DNA of 64,000 bases from the NCBI RefSeq assembly GCF_028858725.1, contig NC_084776.1:5952001-6016000 (forward strand), read 5' to 3'. The stretch's first letter is position 1. Every line of letters begins with the position of its first letter. The translations under genes and the position numbers were made by a program. The notes under the pieces were generated by a model. The model worked only from the letters and a program-made list of their open reading frames with translations. It made no database searches and had not been told where the DNA came from. Shown piece by piece: positions 15,001 through 29,980 of this stretch. This DNA is from Colius striatus (Eukaryota > Chordata > Aves > Coliiformes > Coliidae).

Positions 15001-18000
15001 TATGATACAGCAGACAAAATGAGAAAAGCAAACACTGGAATTCTAAATGCCAGCAGAAGTGATAAAAGTGAAATGATAAAGAAATTGAAGGGGAAGAAAT
15101 AACTGCCTCTATTATCAGGCTCAATTTACAGTCTGACCCTCTTGTTTACATTGAAAGATTCATGCCCAGGGGCACGACTTTGCTCACATTGGATGCCTCA
15201 AACATCATTCACTATTAAATCATTATCAACATGCAAAGGAGTCTGGACAGATTTCTCATTATAAAATTAATTCTGGTAGCACAATATTACCTCAGATACT
15301 CCAAGCAGCCATTAAAGGATCATTTCTTGTTAAAAAACCAAAAACCAACCTTACTCTTCCCAAAATTTCTCTCAAAAAAAAAATATAATAGCTTACTTTT
15401 GTCTGGGGGGAAAAAAGCAACAGAACACTAAACCCAAAACCTGAGGCCACAAAATGGGGTTTTTCCATATTCTGTTTTTATATCATATAACATCCTGATT
15501 CCAAACCAAATATTTTTGGTGGAAAGACAACATATTTTTAAGATCATTAAGATAAACAGGAATAGATGAGTGCCATCACGTGGCACCAAGGGGTGTAATA
15601 TTCATATCTCTATTTTCTTTAAACACATAGCATTTTTAAACACATACATATGGTAGGAAAAAAACCCTACCATTAAAAAAAATACTCTGTAAATAAATCC
15701 CAGAAATCCTTTGAATTAAGAAGATCATAATCAAATTTCAGAAGTATCAGCCCAAAGTTAATTGAGCATGATTCTCTTGAAATGATGTTGTTTTAAAGAT
15801 ACTGAGATATATTATTAAAAACTTTTGATGCATCCATTACTTAATGGAAAATATTCATAGTTTATGAAAATTGCATAAATTAGGAATGAAAAGCAAAATT
15901 GACAGTTGAGAGGAATAGACCCAGCTGAGGACAGTTCATATGAAGAAGTAGTGGCCCATGCTCAAAACAGAAACAATGCTTCACTGAACAGTTATGCTTT
16001 ACTGGAAAAAAAAAACACAAAAAAATTAAGTACATCAAAAGTTTGCTCCCACAAAATGTAAGGGGAAGCTACATGAGAGAAGACTCCACACTTCTGAATG
16101 GAGATGTCAACCAAGGGTGATGCCTCAAATCATCTAACTAGAAATTAATGCAGAAAATAGCAACCCAAAAATGTATCAGTGTCCTGTCAGTTATTATATC
16201 CCAAGACACCTCAGACTTGGAGGAGGTGGTGCTGCCTCCTGTTTAATGACCACCAGCAAGGAGCATTATAGGATCAAAATGGCTTTTTGCAAGATTAAGA
16301 AGTGTCTTACTGGAAAAAAGTAGCTTCCACCAGTCCTACCCACACACTAATGACTAGTTTACATGTGCTCATTAATCTCCAAATCTAGCAAAATTAGAAT
16401 TTTTCAATCTAATGACCAGGCATTTCTTAATAGCTGACAGAACTCACAACTCCTTACATTTCTTAAGGAAATAAGTGTCAGGGGAAGGATGTCCATCGCT
16501 TCAAAAGTAACATCATGGCCCTATTTATCTTCCATAAACTCCTTCAGTCCCACCCAGGCACATGCACAGCAGCAGGTGACTGTGACATCACAGCAATGGA
16601 AAACTTCATTCCTTTTCTCCCAGGTGGGTCTATGCCCTCTGCATCACTGGTGAGGTCAAGCAGCAGAACCAGTGCAGGAGCTGCAGACACACCCAGAGTC
16701 ACACAACAGCTTTGAGAAATGCATTAAGCTGAAAAGAAATGTGTAGCTTTTCCTGCAGCATTAGAGATGGATGCTCTATAAATATAGACTCAGAGTACTC
16801 ACTTCAGTGTTGCCAGGAACCCAGGAGTGCTGCCCACAGGCTAAACTAGGAATGAATCTCTAGTTGTGCTCCTAGGCAACATGTGGCATTTTCAAGGAGG
16901 TTTGCTCCATATAAACAGAAGAAATTGGGATTTACAATTCTTGATTCTACTTCTGCTGCTCATAGAATTGCTTTAAACAAGCCTCCCTAACTTCCCTTAG
17001 CTTCCACTTGGCAAGCTCAAAAATACTGAATGCAAGGTGTTGCAGAAATGTAACGTAGGTCCCACTCTGTCACCAGCTTCAGAATATTTCATCATAAAGT
17101 GCAATTTCTTTCCTCAAGATTTTTATCCAAAGAGATAATAATCCAGAAAGTGTGCTGAACAGGTGCCTCTTTAGACATTATAAAGCCTTAGTCAATTATG
17201 TCCGTAACTATGTACAACAAAAACTTGGAAGATAAATGAGAAAAGATAGTACTGAACAAAAATCAGCTTAAAAAAAAGAGATGTTTCATATTTATTTTCT
17301 TCTAGGTATTTTTTTCAATTAAGCTATCAAAGTCAGTTTGGAATGGGACTGTTCTACTGTCTTTCTGAAAAGAGGAGAACTGTTTAACTGCAGTCCAAAG
17401 TTAGAGAAACTCTTTCATTAATGAATTACCATCCCAGGAAGATGCAATATTGAATGACTTTTCCAAGTCAGCAAGGTACTGCACACAAGTGAGAATTAAC
17501 TGGATATGGGTATATGAAGCAGAAGTCTGCAAAAGCAACAAATATATAATGATTGATCAACTGATTTTCAAGACAGATGATATTTGGGACAATTTTGCAA
17601 GAAACAATAGTGTAAAAGCATTAGAATATTGTTCACTTGTTTATGATTGTCCATTACCTAAAAGGAATTTGATACACTGCATTTACAGCTTCCCCTTTAT
17701 ACACAGTAATATTATTATTATTATATATAGGTTACCAAGTCTTCAAGTTCACTTGTTCAGCCATACTGATTTCCAGGCTGCCAAGTAAGCTCTGAATTTT
17801 TAAAAGGGTTTATACACAACATTATTAAAACTGTTATTCAAGACAGACTTGATTTTATCTATGTCATTCAAACTAAGGGGCTGGTGGGAAGACTTTGTCG
17901 GAGTTTTGCTTTGGAAAAGACAAAGAACAAATCACAAACAGTAGATGCTGCTACTTCAAAAGAGAAACCTCATGGAGAAAAAGTAGACTGAAGACATAAC

Positions 18001-21000
18001 AGCACTCTATCCAGTGTTTGAAGACATTTGGAGTGATAAAATTAATGATATTATTTGTTTTACTAACCTGTGTTTACCCTGGTCCCAAAAATGCCCGTAT
18101 TTCCCAGGTCTGCTGCCCATTTCAGAGGCTCTATTAATAAAACCTTGTTACACTCCAGTGATTTCAAAGCCCTAACTTTTTGTTCCTGTCATATTTACTA
18201 TTTTATTATCTTTAAAAGTAAAAGTAAAGAAAGTCTATAGAAGCCTATAAAACATTATTTACTCAAGAGGTGGATAAGTCTTTTCAAGCAGCCACAACCT
18301 ATCTTCCATACAAATGGAAATTACGAAGTATAAGAAACCTTCACACAATTCTTCTGGAAAAGGCAGCATTTCTGTGAACAATAACTATCTCCAATGTCAC
18401 TTTTCTTATTCCCATAAAAACGTTTATTACCTGTTTTCTTCCCCCAAGAAGATGGGAGAGCGCATGTGCCAGTGGCTACGCTGAGCATCACTACAAGAAT
18501 ATGACACAGCACTGAAGCTCATACACTTCATTTCAAACTTAACCACCTATGACATGAAACAACAAATAAAACCAACAAATGACACAGAGGAAACAAAAAA
18601 AGTTGAAAGATTGAGATCCTAATCTTAGAGGTGATGTGCTAGCACATAAAAGAAGAGGAAAGACCACAGGAAATCTTTTTCCATCCATACAAATATCCAC
18701 TTAGCACTAATAGCATCTTGTTTGCTGTTTTTCTTGCTATCTAGACAGCATTTTCCTGTGAGGTTTAGCCTGAAGCACAGGAGATACAGATAGTATCTGC
18801 AGACATAATGCCAATAAAATGCACAGACAAGTTACTCCTACCCTGTACTACTGCAACACACACCATCCCTTACAGGTCCCCACACCACAGCAAGGCAAGG
18901 AGCCCCAGGCACTGACCTGTGGTTACTACTTCCCATCCTTATGCAAGTCTGCATCACAGGCAAGCTGTGGAGCTAGAAGATGGACAGTATTTCCACAGCT
19001 AGATGCCTCATCACTCCTCTGAACTCAGTCAAGATCAAGAAGACTTTGGATACTAGATTTATGAAGCCGAACTGTGTGTACAGATGTTCACCCCATTATT
19101 CAAACATTCATCATTTCTTTTATTCACCATGCAGCTCTTCACACAGATGTGGATACAAACGTTTCCTATTTACATATGGTCCCTATGCCCTGCCCACCAC
19201 TGTGAAACATCAAAGTTAACCCAAACCTCTCTCACAGCAGATTTTTTTTTAATGCTATTAACTGAAGCAAAGTAAAACAACAAATTTATCTAAATTTCCA
19301 CTTCATTATATGTGCAAAAGGAGCAACCAGATACATAACAAGGCGCAAATACATTCAGGGGAGATGGGATGCCATACAGTTAGATTAAAAACAAACAAAC
19401 AAACCCCTTCTGGCATAGTTTTGTGGGTTGCCAAAGTGACACCATCTTTAATTTTTTTTCCTTTGTAGTCCTTAAGCTTTTTTCCCCAAAAGATACCTCA
19501 CTGAGCTTTGTTGAATTTAACTACCATACTCCAGCAGAATTGTTTTTAATACACAGATGTGTAACTGTTCCTTACCAAGAGCATTCCTGACCAACTACGG
19601 ATACCAGTCTGTCAAAATTCTTAATTCAACCAGTGGCTTCTCTGTGTGGAGAGAGACAAGCTCTAAGAAGCCTCTATCTCAACAATAAATATCAAGAAGA
19701 TGCAAACAAAACATTTGTCATAATCTCTGACAGTCTGATTTAAAGTGGTGAATCACTTATGCACCAGATAGCTCAACAGCTGATCACCAAATGCTCAGCC
19801 TTGGTTTAATACTACACACTGAAATACCAGCAAGACTTTGAAGTTTTGGCCATCCTAAGAAAAAGCACAAGTTCAACCAAACATATAGGATCACCGAACA
19901 CAAGAGCAGCTGCCCCACAGGCAGCCCATGTTTACTCCAGTGTAGACACAGGCTGGATGCATTTAAGAAGCGAAAGCTGGAACCCAGAGGCACAAAGAGC
20001 TCTGTGAGGAGGTAAGAGTTGCTATTCTGCCTCCTGCCAGCAGTGTACAGGTCCCTTTGGAAGATACCAATACCTTCATTCAGAACTGCAAAACACTGAT
20101 AACCACAGACAGAACATTCCATCAAAATAGTATTGCTCTATTAGTAATAAATTAGAAGTTAAGCACTTGCCAGGTGTGGGGATTTACATGAAGAACATGA
20201 AGTTATTTTATCAAACTGATTTCTTTATTCAGGGGATGAAGATTTTTAAGTTCTGTGCATTTGGAATTACACTCTTATAGTTTTATCTTTAAGAAGTAAA
20301 AAGGACGATAGCAAGAGGCTAAAGTAGGTTTGCCTTCCTGGTGTTCTTCAGAATGGATATCTTGCATGATTGATCAGAGCTTTGTTCAATTCTCAAAGCA
20401 ATTTACTAGAACTGAGAACAGAAACGTTTGCTAGAGCAAGTTGTTCAGTCCTGGATGATTACTTCTTATTCCAAAACAATTACAATAAAGGGAAAATGGG
20501 TTATGTTCCTGTAAAAATATGACTCTTTCCAAACAGCAGCAGAGAAACACATGGATAGACAATCACAGCCACAGAACCCACTAAAGAAAACAGAGTAAAT
20601 CCATATTATGCCAAGAAATACCTAATTAAAACTCATTAAGTGAGTTCTTCCTTTTTAATATTTTTTTAAGAGCTATATAAAGTAGGATATATGCCCTATG
20701 GTAATATGAAATGGGCTTTTTTCCATTCTGTGTTATTAGCTCCAGCTCCATGCAGGTTAGAAGTCGCTGGTGCAGCACTGAACCACAATACAAGCAGTGC
20801 GAGGAACTATACCACTGGTAAATTATTGGATCAAAGAAACAAAAGGCCACTGCATTTCGCTCCACTTGTTCTATCGACAGACAAAGGACTTCGCCCCACC
20901 TCTGGAAACAGGGACTTTTAATTGAAAAGCTCTGGGTTATATTCCTCATACTGCTGCATGCTATTTACTCCCTCGAACCCCAAAGGGGGAAAGGAAAACA

Positions 21001-23186
21001 GCCTCAATTTTCAGGGGTTTCTGAAACTGTAAATGAAGTCTCTTTGGAAAATTGAGACCTCATCAGCTTCTGTCTGCAGCAGGAAAGTGAGAGATGAATT
21101 CATTTCAGTCTGTGATAAGGTTATCACAGAAAATGAAATACAATAAAAATCATTTAGCAGTCAGAGAAAATGCAAAGAGAGACACGAAAGTCTGAACTCC
21201 TAAGTCTTCAATTCAGCCAATCAAATAGTCAGCTGAGTTTTAATCTATACAAAATTTGCTAAGCCAACAGAACATCAGATATGCCACATTACCAACACAC
21301 CAACACCTAAATCCTGTTCTGCATCACAGGGGCTCCATACAACTCCTGAAATCCACAGAGCCTCATGTTTCCCTAACACACTTGTGTAGAGAATCCTTAC
21401 CTAGACTTAAAAAAAAACAGTCTATGATGCTTACAGATTTATAAGAATCCAGGAAAACATTTACCTGTGCATGGGTCTGTCATTGAATCCCATGGATAGA
21501 TTCTGATGCTCCCAAGTACTTGCTAACATTATATTCCTCCAACAGAAGGTGTTCATACATGGCATCAGGATGACAAACAAGCTTGTGGAGGGATACATTG
21601 AATTTACCCCTTTTCACAAAGTTCTTGTGAATAAGTCTCTTTAGGATGATGCAGAAATCATCCCCACCTGTGGCTTCACTCCTCAAAGCAGCCTCACCTG
21701 TAAGCATCACCTGCAAGCAATTGACCCTATAGCATTTTGGCCAATTGGGCCCTAGCTCTTCTCCAGGCTTCATAAAAATACTGAATGTTTTTCAAAAGCC
21801 ACTTTAATGAAGAGCCACATTCTTTAACCTTCACACCTAGAACAAATGACAGTGAAGTACAAGAAAAAAAGTAAGCACAAGACAGACAGAAAAGGATTAA
21901 AGTCTGAGGATAAATGGGTATTTTAACATCTGTGTTCCTCTCACATTTACATCTCTGGGAAAAGACTGCCAGCAAAGCAGCTAATTAGTGCTAAATCTGG
22001 GTGATGAGTATACCTGTCTACGAATGAGCAGCCACCACGTGGTCATTATTTTCTGTTTGCCACCTGGAAAGTGTCTTAGAGAAGTAAATATATTTGGAGT
22101 CCATACCTTACCTTACCTTTTGAACCAGTTTTGGACTACCTGTCCTTTCTCAGCATGTCTAGTGCAGCAATAAACTCACACTTTGTGAGTCAGGAAAAGT
22201 TGCAGATTAATAGCTGTAGAAACATTCCAGCTTTACACTGATTTTCTCTCTCAAATAGATATATCTATATAGAAATTAATTAGGTGCTGTTGAAGTGCTG
22301 CTAGTTGAATATTAAAATAAAACATCTGCTTCCTCTGCCCATTTGTACTGAGGAGCTCTTTGTAGTGTGAGGTTATTGTAATGTCAGGTTATTGTAGTTT
22401 ATATGCTAGCCATGTACAAAAACAATTACTTGCAAATGAAGCTGACATCATTTGCCCTCCTGTTCTGGAGCTGTTCATCAGATATCTTACCTCTGCCATG
22501 TATCACTTGATTCTCTCTGAATTAATCTGCTGGGTCATGAAAGCTGCTCATTTTAAATTTTTAGAAGATTGCTACATTTTTTTAACCCTCTTCCATACTC
22601 TTCAAATTACTTCAGAGATTTACTCACGGCTAAAGAGCAGAATAGATTAATTTAGCACCTCAGAATGAAAAACAAAGTTGGAGAAACTGGATTTACTTTT
22701 GCAAAAAATATAACCTTGCAAACCTTTTTCGAGTAGACAACATGCTTTTGCTTTGTTCTTGCCTACTGCCTACAGCAAAGGAACCCTGGTCTTTGGCTGG
22801 ATTTGCAGATGCCATCTTAACATGCAATAAAAATACACAAGGAAAGTGAATTCAGGTCTGAAATGGATTTATGTGTATGTGCATACAAACAAGATAAGCC
22901 CCGGGTAAAACAGAAGGCAGAACAAAAGAGAAAAGGAAGAAATCCAGCCATGCCACCAATCCCTTGAATACTCTCCTTTTCAGCTTCAGTGAGTGGTCAG
23001 ATTGAGGTCTCTCACCCATTGCTCAAAGGGTACTTCACTCTTGCTCTCCCCCACCTATATCATCATTGCAAACCCAAATTTTGCTTGAACACTGGAAACA
23101 TCTGGAGACAGCTCTAGTACATATATACATGCTTGGGACTACTTTTAGGACTGAAAAAATATTCCAAGTTTTGTGCCATCACTAGA
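9084..23186. other. Intergenic DNA; a few chance-length open frames only
   Basis: The longest open frames are 178 codons (9710-10246, plus) and 149 codons (9084-9533, minus). They show no recognisable domain, have no flanking splice structure I can support, and overlap or abut other open frames. The rest is AT-rich with short simple repeats such as AAAC units near 19,390 and ATT units near 17,711. Confidence 0.55.
10163..10174 (-). promoter_or_regulatory. Weaker CTCF-like core
   Basis: GCCATCTTGTGG is one base from the reverse-complemented CTCF core. It stands alone in intergenic DNA. Confidence 0.2.
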
Positions 23187-23281
23187 CCTGCTGCAAAGAG
23201 ACATCAGTGGGGTTGGACTAGATGATCTCTAAAGGTCTCTTCCAACCCCTACCACTCTATCATTCCATGATTCTATGATTA
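23187..23281 (+). mobile_element. CR1 LINE 3' end (plus strand)
   Basis: GTTGGACTAGATGATCTCTA, AAGGTCTCTTCCAACCCCTA, then CATTCCATGATTCTATGATT form the diagnostic avian CR1 terminus with 8-bp tail units. The copy is heavily 5'-truncated. Confidence 0.93.
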
Positions 23282-26200
23282 GTGGTGTGTTCAGAGAAAG
23301 AGACTTCAGCCTTTTTCCCCTTTCCAGCAGCAGCATATGAGGTTATTAAAGATTTACTTCTCCAAGCTCCATTCCCAGGTCACAATTAACATCCTGAGCT
23401 ATAGGAGCTTTTCAAAAGCTATAAATTTTACCTAGAGTGCAGCAACTTACTCTTTGCCTTTATCCCACTTGGGCTAGTTATATTAAAAAGAAAAAAGTAA
23501 GGTTGGAAAGCAAAGATATTGGGGAGAAGAAACAAATAATTTATCATGATGAAAAGGATTTAGCCCTGCAAATGAGTTTTCTCCAGCAATTATCAGAAGC
23601 AGGAGTAACAGAGCCAGTAGACTTTGGTAGAGCTGCTAAACCAGGGAAGCTCAACCCCACAGGGAGCTGTACACCAGAGCAGCATACACAGTCATAACCA
23701 AACATGCCAGGGGTGTAGTGTGTCAAAGGAGAGCCTCATACAGCCTTGCCAGCTGGTTCACTCCCATGTGCTCTCACAACAATCAGCAAAGCAGCATCAT
23801 GGCATAAATTCTGCCACATGACCTAATAACTACTTCTTCTCCCTCCCCAACTTTTTTTTTCAATCCATCTTTTCGTTCAGTTAGAGAGAGATTTCCCAGA
23901 TCAGAGATCCTCCTGCCACAGCAGAGAAATGGGAAGGAAGAAAAAAAAATAAACAGCCCATCTCAGAGCCATGTGCTTTTACATACTATTAGACAAGGAG
24001 AACATATGAAAGATTTACATTTTGATTTGCACTTTAAAGAACATCCTGTTCCCTTGGGTAGCAAAGTTCAGCTGGGAGAATGCTGATCCACGCTGACTAC
24101 TCTGCATATGGTTCTTCTGAGTAAGAGCACCAGAAGGTTCTTTTTATAAAAGCTTGATGTCTTTTTTTTTTCCCCCCTCAAAATTTTCCAAGACATTTAC
24201 ACATAAAAACATGAAGCTTCTTTGCAGAGCTAGTACAATTTTTTTTCCTTGACAAAATAAGAGGCTTTTTATTTCTCATGCTTATAAATCATCCCTTACT
24301 CTTTTAGCTCTAAAGGGACCAATGCAGCACAAACACTGCCCAGCAGGTTACCTAGAAGTGCACCCAGGTTTTGGTGCCAAATCTGTTCAGCAGCTCATTG
24401 TCACCTTTGTAAGGGACATACCTCCAAACAACTCACTCCCTCCTTACACAGGCAAGTGGAGGTGCTAAGCAACTACAGGCAACCTTGTCAGCATAATTCC
24501 TGGAGACATATCTAACACAGTTAAGAATTACTGCACAGCAAGAACTTGCAGTAATTTTACACCTACCAAGAGCAATTGTTGGGCTCTATACACAGAAAGC
24601 AAAGTACATTAACCTGTGGGAAAGGAGCAGGAAGGATGTGTCTACTCCTGCAGCACTGCTACCTTCCTCCTCAGCATTCCTGCTCTTAAAAGGTACATTG
24701 CTACGCAGGATGCAAATGCAACAGGGCTAATACCAGGTTGCAGGTCCTCCAGGATAATGGGGTGCAGGAGGAGTCACTGGGCTTAACACATTTAACAAGA
24801 AAAAAAATCCCTGCCACTGATAGCCTCAAAACTGGACTCACTAGGCTGTTCATTTCAGGGACTCTGGGCATTAAATATTGAGAACTGATAAATATTCCTG
24901 TCCTCACAATACAGTAACATTCTTTTGTTTGTTTACTTTTTTGAGTGCAGATTAATAACAAACAAACAGACATTTCATCAAACAATGCTGTGGAAAGCTA
25001 ACCCAAGCAGAAGGGATGTGATAGAGGAGCATAGCAATTGCTCCCTGCTCTGTAAACCAGAGAGCCAGTGTGCCCTGGGCAGACCCAAAACCACCAGCGA
25101 GAAGCTGGAGACTAGGGAAAAGATCAAGAAACAGGAAAGTAGTCTCCTTTTCTGGCAGTAGTACTTTTTGGCCTTTATCCCCACAGCATTCCTGTTATAA
25201 ATCTGTGAATGCAAACGGACCTCTCAGCAAAGGGATCCTGCCTGAATCCATCCCTGAGGAGACAGTTTCTGTGATGACAGCAGTAATATCACAATCCAGG
25301 CAGCTCTGCCATGTTTAGATTTAACTGATCTATCCCTACTGCTGCCTTGAAAGCTCCTTAAATTCCCTTGGGAATACCCTTCTGCAGGACTCAGTTATTG
25401 TCAGCATTTCTAAAAACCTAAAATTTCTGGAGAAACAATCAGCCAAAGCTGTCACATGGGCCTTCAGCTCTGAGATACACCAAAGCAACTTATCAGCATC
25501 ATACAGGGAGACCAACAGAGTGTTATCCTTTAGGACAAGGACTCAGAAAAATATGATATTGTAGGGAAACTCCTATCTGCTTTCCCAAGTCCAGCCACAC
25601 ATTCACCTGCATTGAATTTATCCACCTAGGAGCCTCGAGCTCTGCTCTGAGCCTGCTGCAGGGCTGCCCTACCACGTACCTATCACCATGTGCCTCAGCA
25701 CCTGGTAACACGTCAGCATTAACAAGTTCAGCCTGGCCTTGCTCTTAGCACAAGTATGCTCCTATGGCCACTTCTTTAATACTTTGGATGGTCACAGTTC
25801 TCAGGATGAATAATAAGTAGGTTTTGCTCAGTATGGTGAAAAATCTGGTGCTTTAATTAAAAAATAGCCTAAAGCAGAGAAATATATGTACTTGCTCCTT
25901 CTGAATTCTGTGAGAACAAGACTCAGCCTCCTGATTTGGAAGCAGTTTTTTCAGGTTTTTTTTAAAGGGCTTGCTGAATCTATGCTAAATTTGCAAGACT
26001 TGTAAATGAGTCATCGATATTAAGTAGGTCTTCAGTGTTTAACCTCATGACTATTCCACTCAGTGAGCACAGGAAGAGATGAACTCGAAACCTCCATAAC
26101 AACACATGCTGCAAGTTTCTTTTATTGACTTAAGCCAGAACACAGGTGTTCAGCACCTCAAAAATCAAAGGTTTCTGCAATCTAAGACCATGACCCCATC

Positions 26201-29144
26201 ATAAGCAGCTGACATACACCACTCATACTTTGCTGCATAAAACTTCAGAATAAGGTCTAAGTACAAATAATTAATGAAATGCAAAACTCTCAGAAATACT
26301 TTTAAAGCTCTCATGCATTCCTCACATTGGTTGACAGAAAATAAATACGTACATCTGAGTTCTTTGGAGTGATTTCACTTCTGCTACAACACACATGTGC
26401 AAGCATATGCTCTGGCAACTAATGATGCTTATAAATGCTGTGGTACCACTCTGTGCAGGGATTAGCATTTGATATTTATGAAGTCTTAAGTAATTTTGCC
26501 TAATAAAGTTAATGAAGTTCACATTAGTAGCTGGAGTGTATCGATCTCTTCACTTTTATAGTCATAATATATATATGTATGTAAAATCATTGCCATAAAA
26601 ATTTACTAAACTCAGTTTTTGAGAGTTTTCCTCCCTAACCCTTCCTGCTACACTGATCTCTGGAAGCCACTTATGTAGTAAAATATATCTGTGTGATATC
26701 ACCGTGTGTTCCCAGAAACGTGCTCTCTGGCTGTGTCCTTGAGAGCAAAGGATCATTTGCTATCAAAATGCAGGAAAACTAGGAGGGGAGAAAACTAATG
26801 AAGCAAAGACATACTCATCAGGAACATAATCTAACTGGGAAGTAGCTCCATTAAAAATACTGGCTAACTTTGCACAGACTTAAAACTGTTATGAGTGCTA
26901 ACAGCAATTACGTGCCTCATATTTTTAGATTAAGAGTGCTGGCTGAACTAGAGACTTGCTGCAATCTTTTTTTTCTAGGGTCTTTTCTAAGTTAGTTTGG
27001 CCTGAAAGCAAGGAATAAGTTCCCAGAGGATACATTGGGGAAATAGGTAGAAAAGCTCAGAAGAACAAGAGCAACTTGGGAATTTTAGGACCGCCCAAAG
27101 CGTCACACTAGAGTAGACAAAAGCCTCACTTGCTTTTACTGAAGTAGTAAGTTGGACCAAACTGCCAAAATACCAAGACATTTAGTGTCTGGAACTCTGG
27201 CAACCTGTAAGCAGTAGGAGAAAAATTAGGTTTCCACTCTCCTTGAGCATCTTCCCCACATTGAACTTCTGCCTTGATGTACAGGCATCATTTGCATTAA
27301 CCTTGTCTTACCAGTCCTTTACCAACCTTCCTGGAACCTCCTTGAATAGAAAATCATCCAACTAACATTCCTTTGCATCCAATCAGGGTAACAGAAGCCA
27401 TTTCATGGCAAGGGCAAAGGCTGTTCGCCCTTGCTAAGCTATGTGAGGAGCTTGCCTGGGTTACAAGGCACGGAGGGCAGGAGGGCAGTGGTTTCTCTTC
27501 TCACAAAGCCCTTCAGCAGAAAAGTGTTTAACTAGAGTTAAAATTTAGTACAATCTTCCAGAGCTGGGAAAGTGGAATACCACAGATCTGACCTGTTCAT
27601 TAATTTATTGTATATGCTTCACCTTCATTTGCTCTTGGCAATGTTTCGCATAAGCACACACAGGTTCCTGAGCTGAAAACACGCCTGAAAATGTTGGATT
27701 TACACTATGCAACTAAAATACCAAATCAGCTAAGCCAGCTTCAGAGATTCATATCCTTTCAGAGCTCAGACACCCACGCATTTATTATTCTATTTGGAAA
27801 ATCTTACATGGTACTGAGATTTTCTCCCTCTGGGAGATATCAGCATATGGCAAAAGCAGGAGTAAAGCATTAAAAACGCATTCAAGTGAAGTTCTGTTCC
27901 ACTGTTTTAATTGCTCTAAGGTGAAGACATGATTGCTAGAGGGTATATTCAAACAAATCAGTGTGTGACTATGGCTGTTAATTTTAAAGGTATGTCCCAA
28001 AAATGCTCTTTTCAGAGGTGTATCTCAGCTTCTTTCTCTATAGGGGTAGGAGTATATCAAACATACTGCACAATTCCCCATGGATTCTACTGAGACATTT
28101 GTACACTGAGACACTCTGAGTCCAGATAAGCAAAACAGCATTAAGTGATTATTTCAGCAAGCGAGACAAAGCCTTCTATATGTTACTGAATGCTTTTTGT
28201 AATTTGTCATTTCACTTTTGTGCAGTGCACCAATGCAGGCTGCAGGAATCACTATGGATTTAAACTCCCATAGACACTTTCTTCTGAAGTTTTTTGCTAA
28301 CTGCTGGGAAACCTTTCTGTTGTTAAGCATGTCACAGCCACCAAATATCAAGTTACTCCCTAACATCACTGGAGTTCACTTTATTGACAAGAAACCAGAC
28401 AGCTAATAGAAAAGGGAGCCAAAGGCTTTGTGTAAAACTTTATTTCTCAGGGATTTGGGGTGGGGTTTAGTTTATTCCATCTCTCTTAAATGCTTTATTT
28501 AATGTGTCTCATCCAGAGTAAAGACAGATGGTGACACAAAATGTTTAGGACTTACAACAAAATTCACAGTGGAAAAGCAGCTCTGGCATTATTAGTCATG
28601 CAGACAGCAGGAAAATTATGTAAGTTTTTAATAAAGGTAGTTATTTTTACATGGCCCTGACCATAGCCAACTTTATGGCATCTATTTCTCCACAAGCATT
28701 TTCCGTTCCACAGTGCTGGGTTGCATCTTCATCTGTACCCAAGAGCCACAGAAACCTACCAATTTTTGTGCAAGATTAAATTTTCTGCAACAATCTGAAC
28801 TTTTACAAGATGAATACCTTCACAGAAACCTGCCAAAACTGACAGGTTAGTTAGAAATACTGATATGAATGTCAGATCCCACAGTATTCCTCACAAAAAT
28901 CTAAATACCGTAATTCATCAGCAGAGTCACTTTTAAGTATCTGGGGAAGGAGAACAGATTGGGGAATGAATGAAACACCTTAAGTATCATTCAAGAACTG
29001 CAAGCCGGGAAAAAAGAAACAGCAGGCATGCATGCAAGAGCAGCACAAGGCATAGCTTTCTATGAGACAAGCTAATCTGGTGTTTAAAAAAAGATGTGAC
29101 AGGAAATGAAGAAACTGAGCAGAAACTCCTAGTTTTGTCTCAGC

Positions 29145-29222
29145 ATACAACTCATTTCACCTCTCTACCTCTATCCCTCACATATGAGATGAGTCTAATA
29201 GTACTTACTATGCATGCTTCCA
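29145..29222 (+). mobile_element. MIR-like ancient SINE remnant
   Basis: CAACTCATTTCACCTCTCTA, CCTCTATCCCTCACATATGA, GATGAGTCTAATAGTACTTAC parallels the MIR core (CACTTAACCTCTCTGAGCCTC, CATCTGTAAAATGGG, ATAATAGTACCTAC). Confidence 0.5.
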
Positions 29223-29908
29223 GATCTTCAGATTAAAGAGGCTACAGGTACAGATGATTACAATCAAATAAAACATGAACATTTGTCCATATCTTAGTCC
29301 TACTGGGCTTCAGGATGCTGTTTTGAGTTATAATGCCTTCATTCCAAGACTATCAAGTGGACACTGTACCTGTAGTAAGTACAAATGGCTCATATATTAA
29401 GCACAAGAGGATGAGATTGAAACAAAATACTAATTTTTTTCCTCACCATAATAATCTGCACCATTGCTAGTCTGTGCCTATCACGACTTTTATTCAAATA
29501 CCTTGAACTTTAGAAAGACAGATTCAGCCTCACAACATCCCTCAAGTGTAAGACTGCAGCATTTCTTCAAAACCTAGAAGAAAGAAAGATACATTAATCC
29601 CCTCCTACAGTGGAAAAATGGTATAGTTTCTAGCCCTGTATTTCAAAAAGGCTTTGAAATCTATAGGTCTGCTTGGGAAACACAACACTTAAAACTTTTG
29701 ATTGTAATATAATCTGTACACAATCACTGAATTCCTCAATACCTCGAGGGTAAACCATTTCCTATCAGGGATGATGTCACACATCACTTAAACCAGGAGT
29801 GAGAGTCACAAATCAAGTTTTCCACTCAACTGGAAACAGCATTCAGTCTTGGCTTTTTCTGTAACTGAAACCTTCACACTTGAGGGATCTCAAGTACAGC
29901 CTCTATTC

Positions 29909-29980
29909 ATAGAATGGTAGGGGTTGAAAGGGACTTCTAATGGTCATTTAGTCCAACCCCTTTATCCCCAATTACGCTAG
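29909..29980 (-). mobile_element. CR1 LINE 3' end (minus strand)
   Basis: TCATAGAATGGTAGGGGTTG and the following AAAGGGACTTCTAATGGTC and TTAGTCCAACCCC are the reverse complement of the CR1 3' tail. Only about 70 bp are recognisable. Confidence 0.85.

Noticed and set aside
15571-15592. GTGCCATCACGTGGCAC inverted repeat containing an E-box
   Set aside because: An isolated short palindrome in intergenic DNA with no supporting context.
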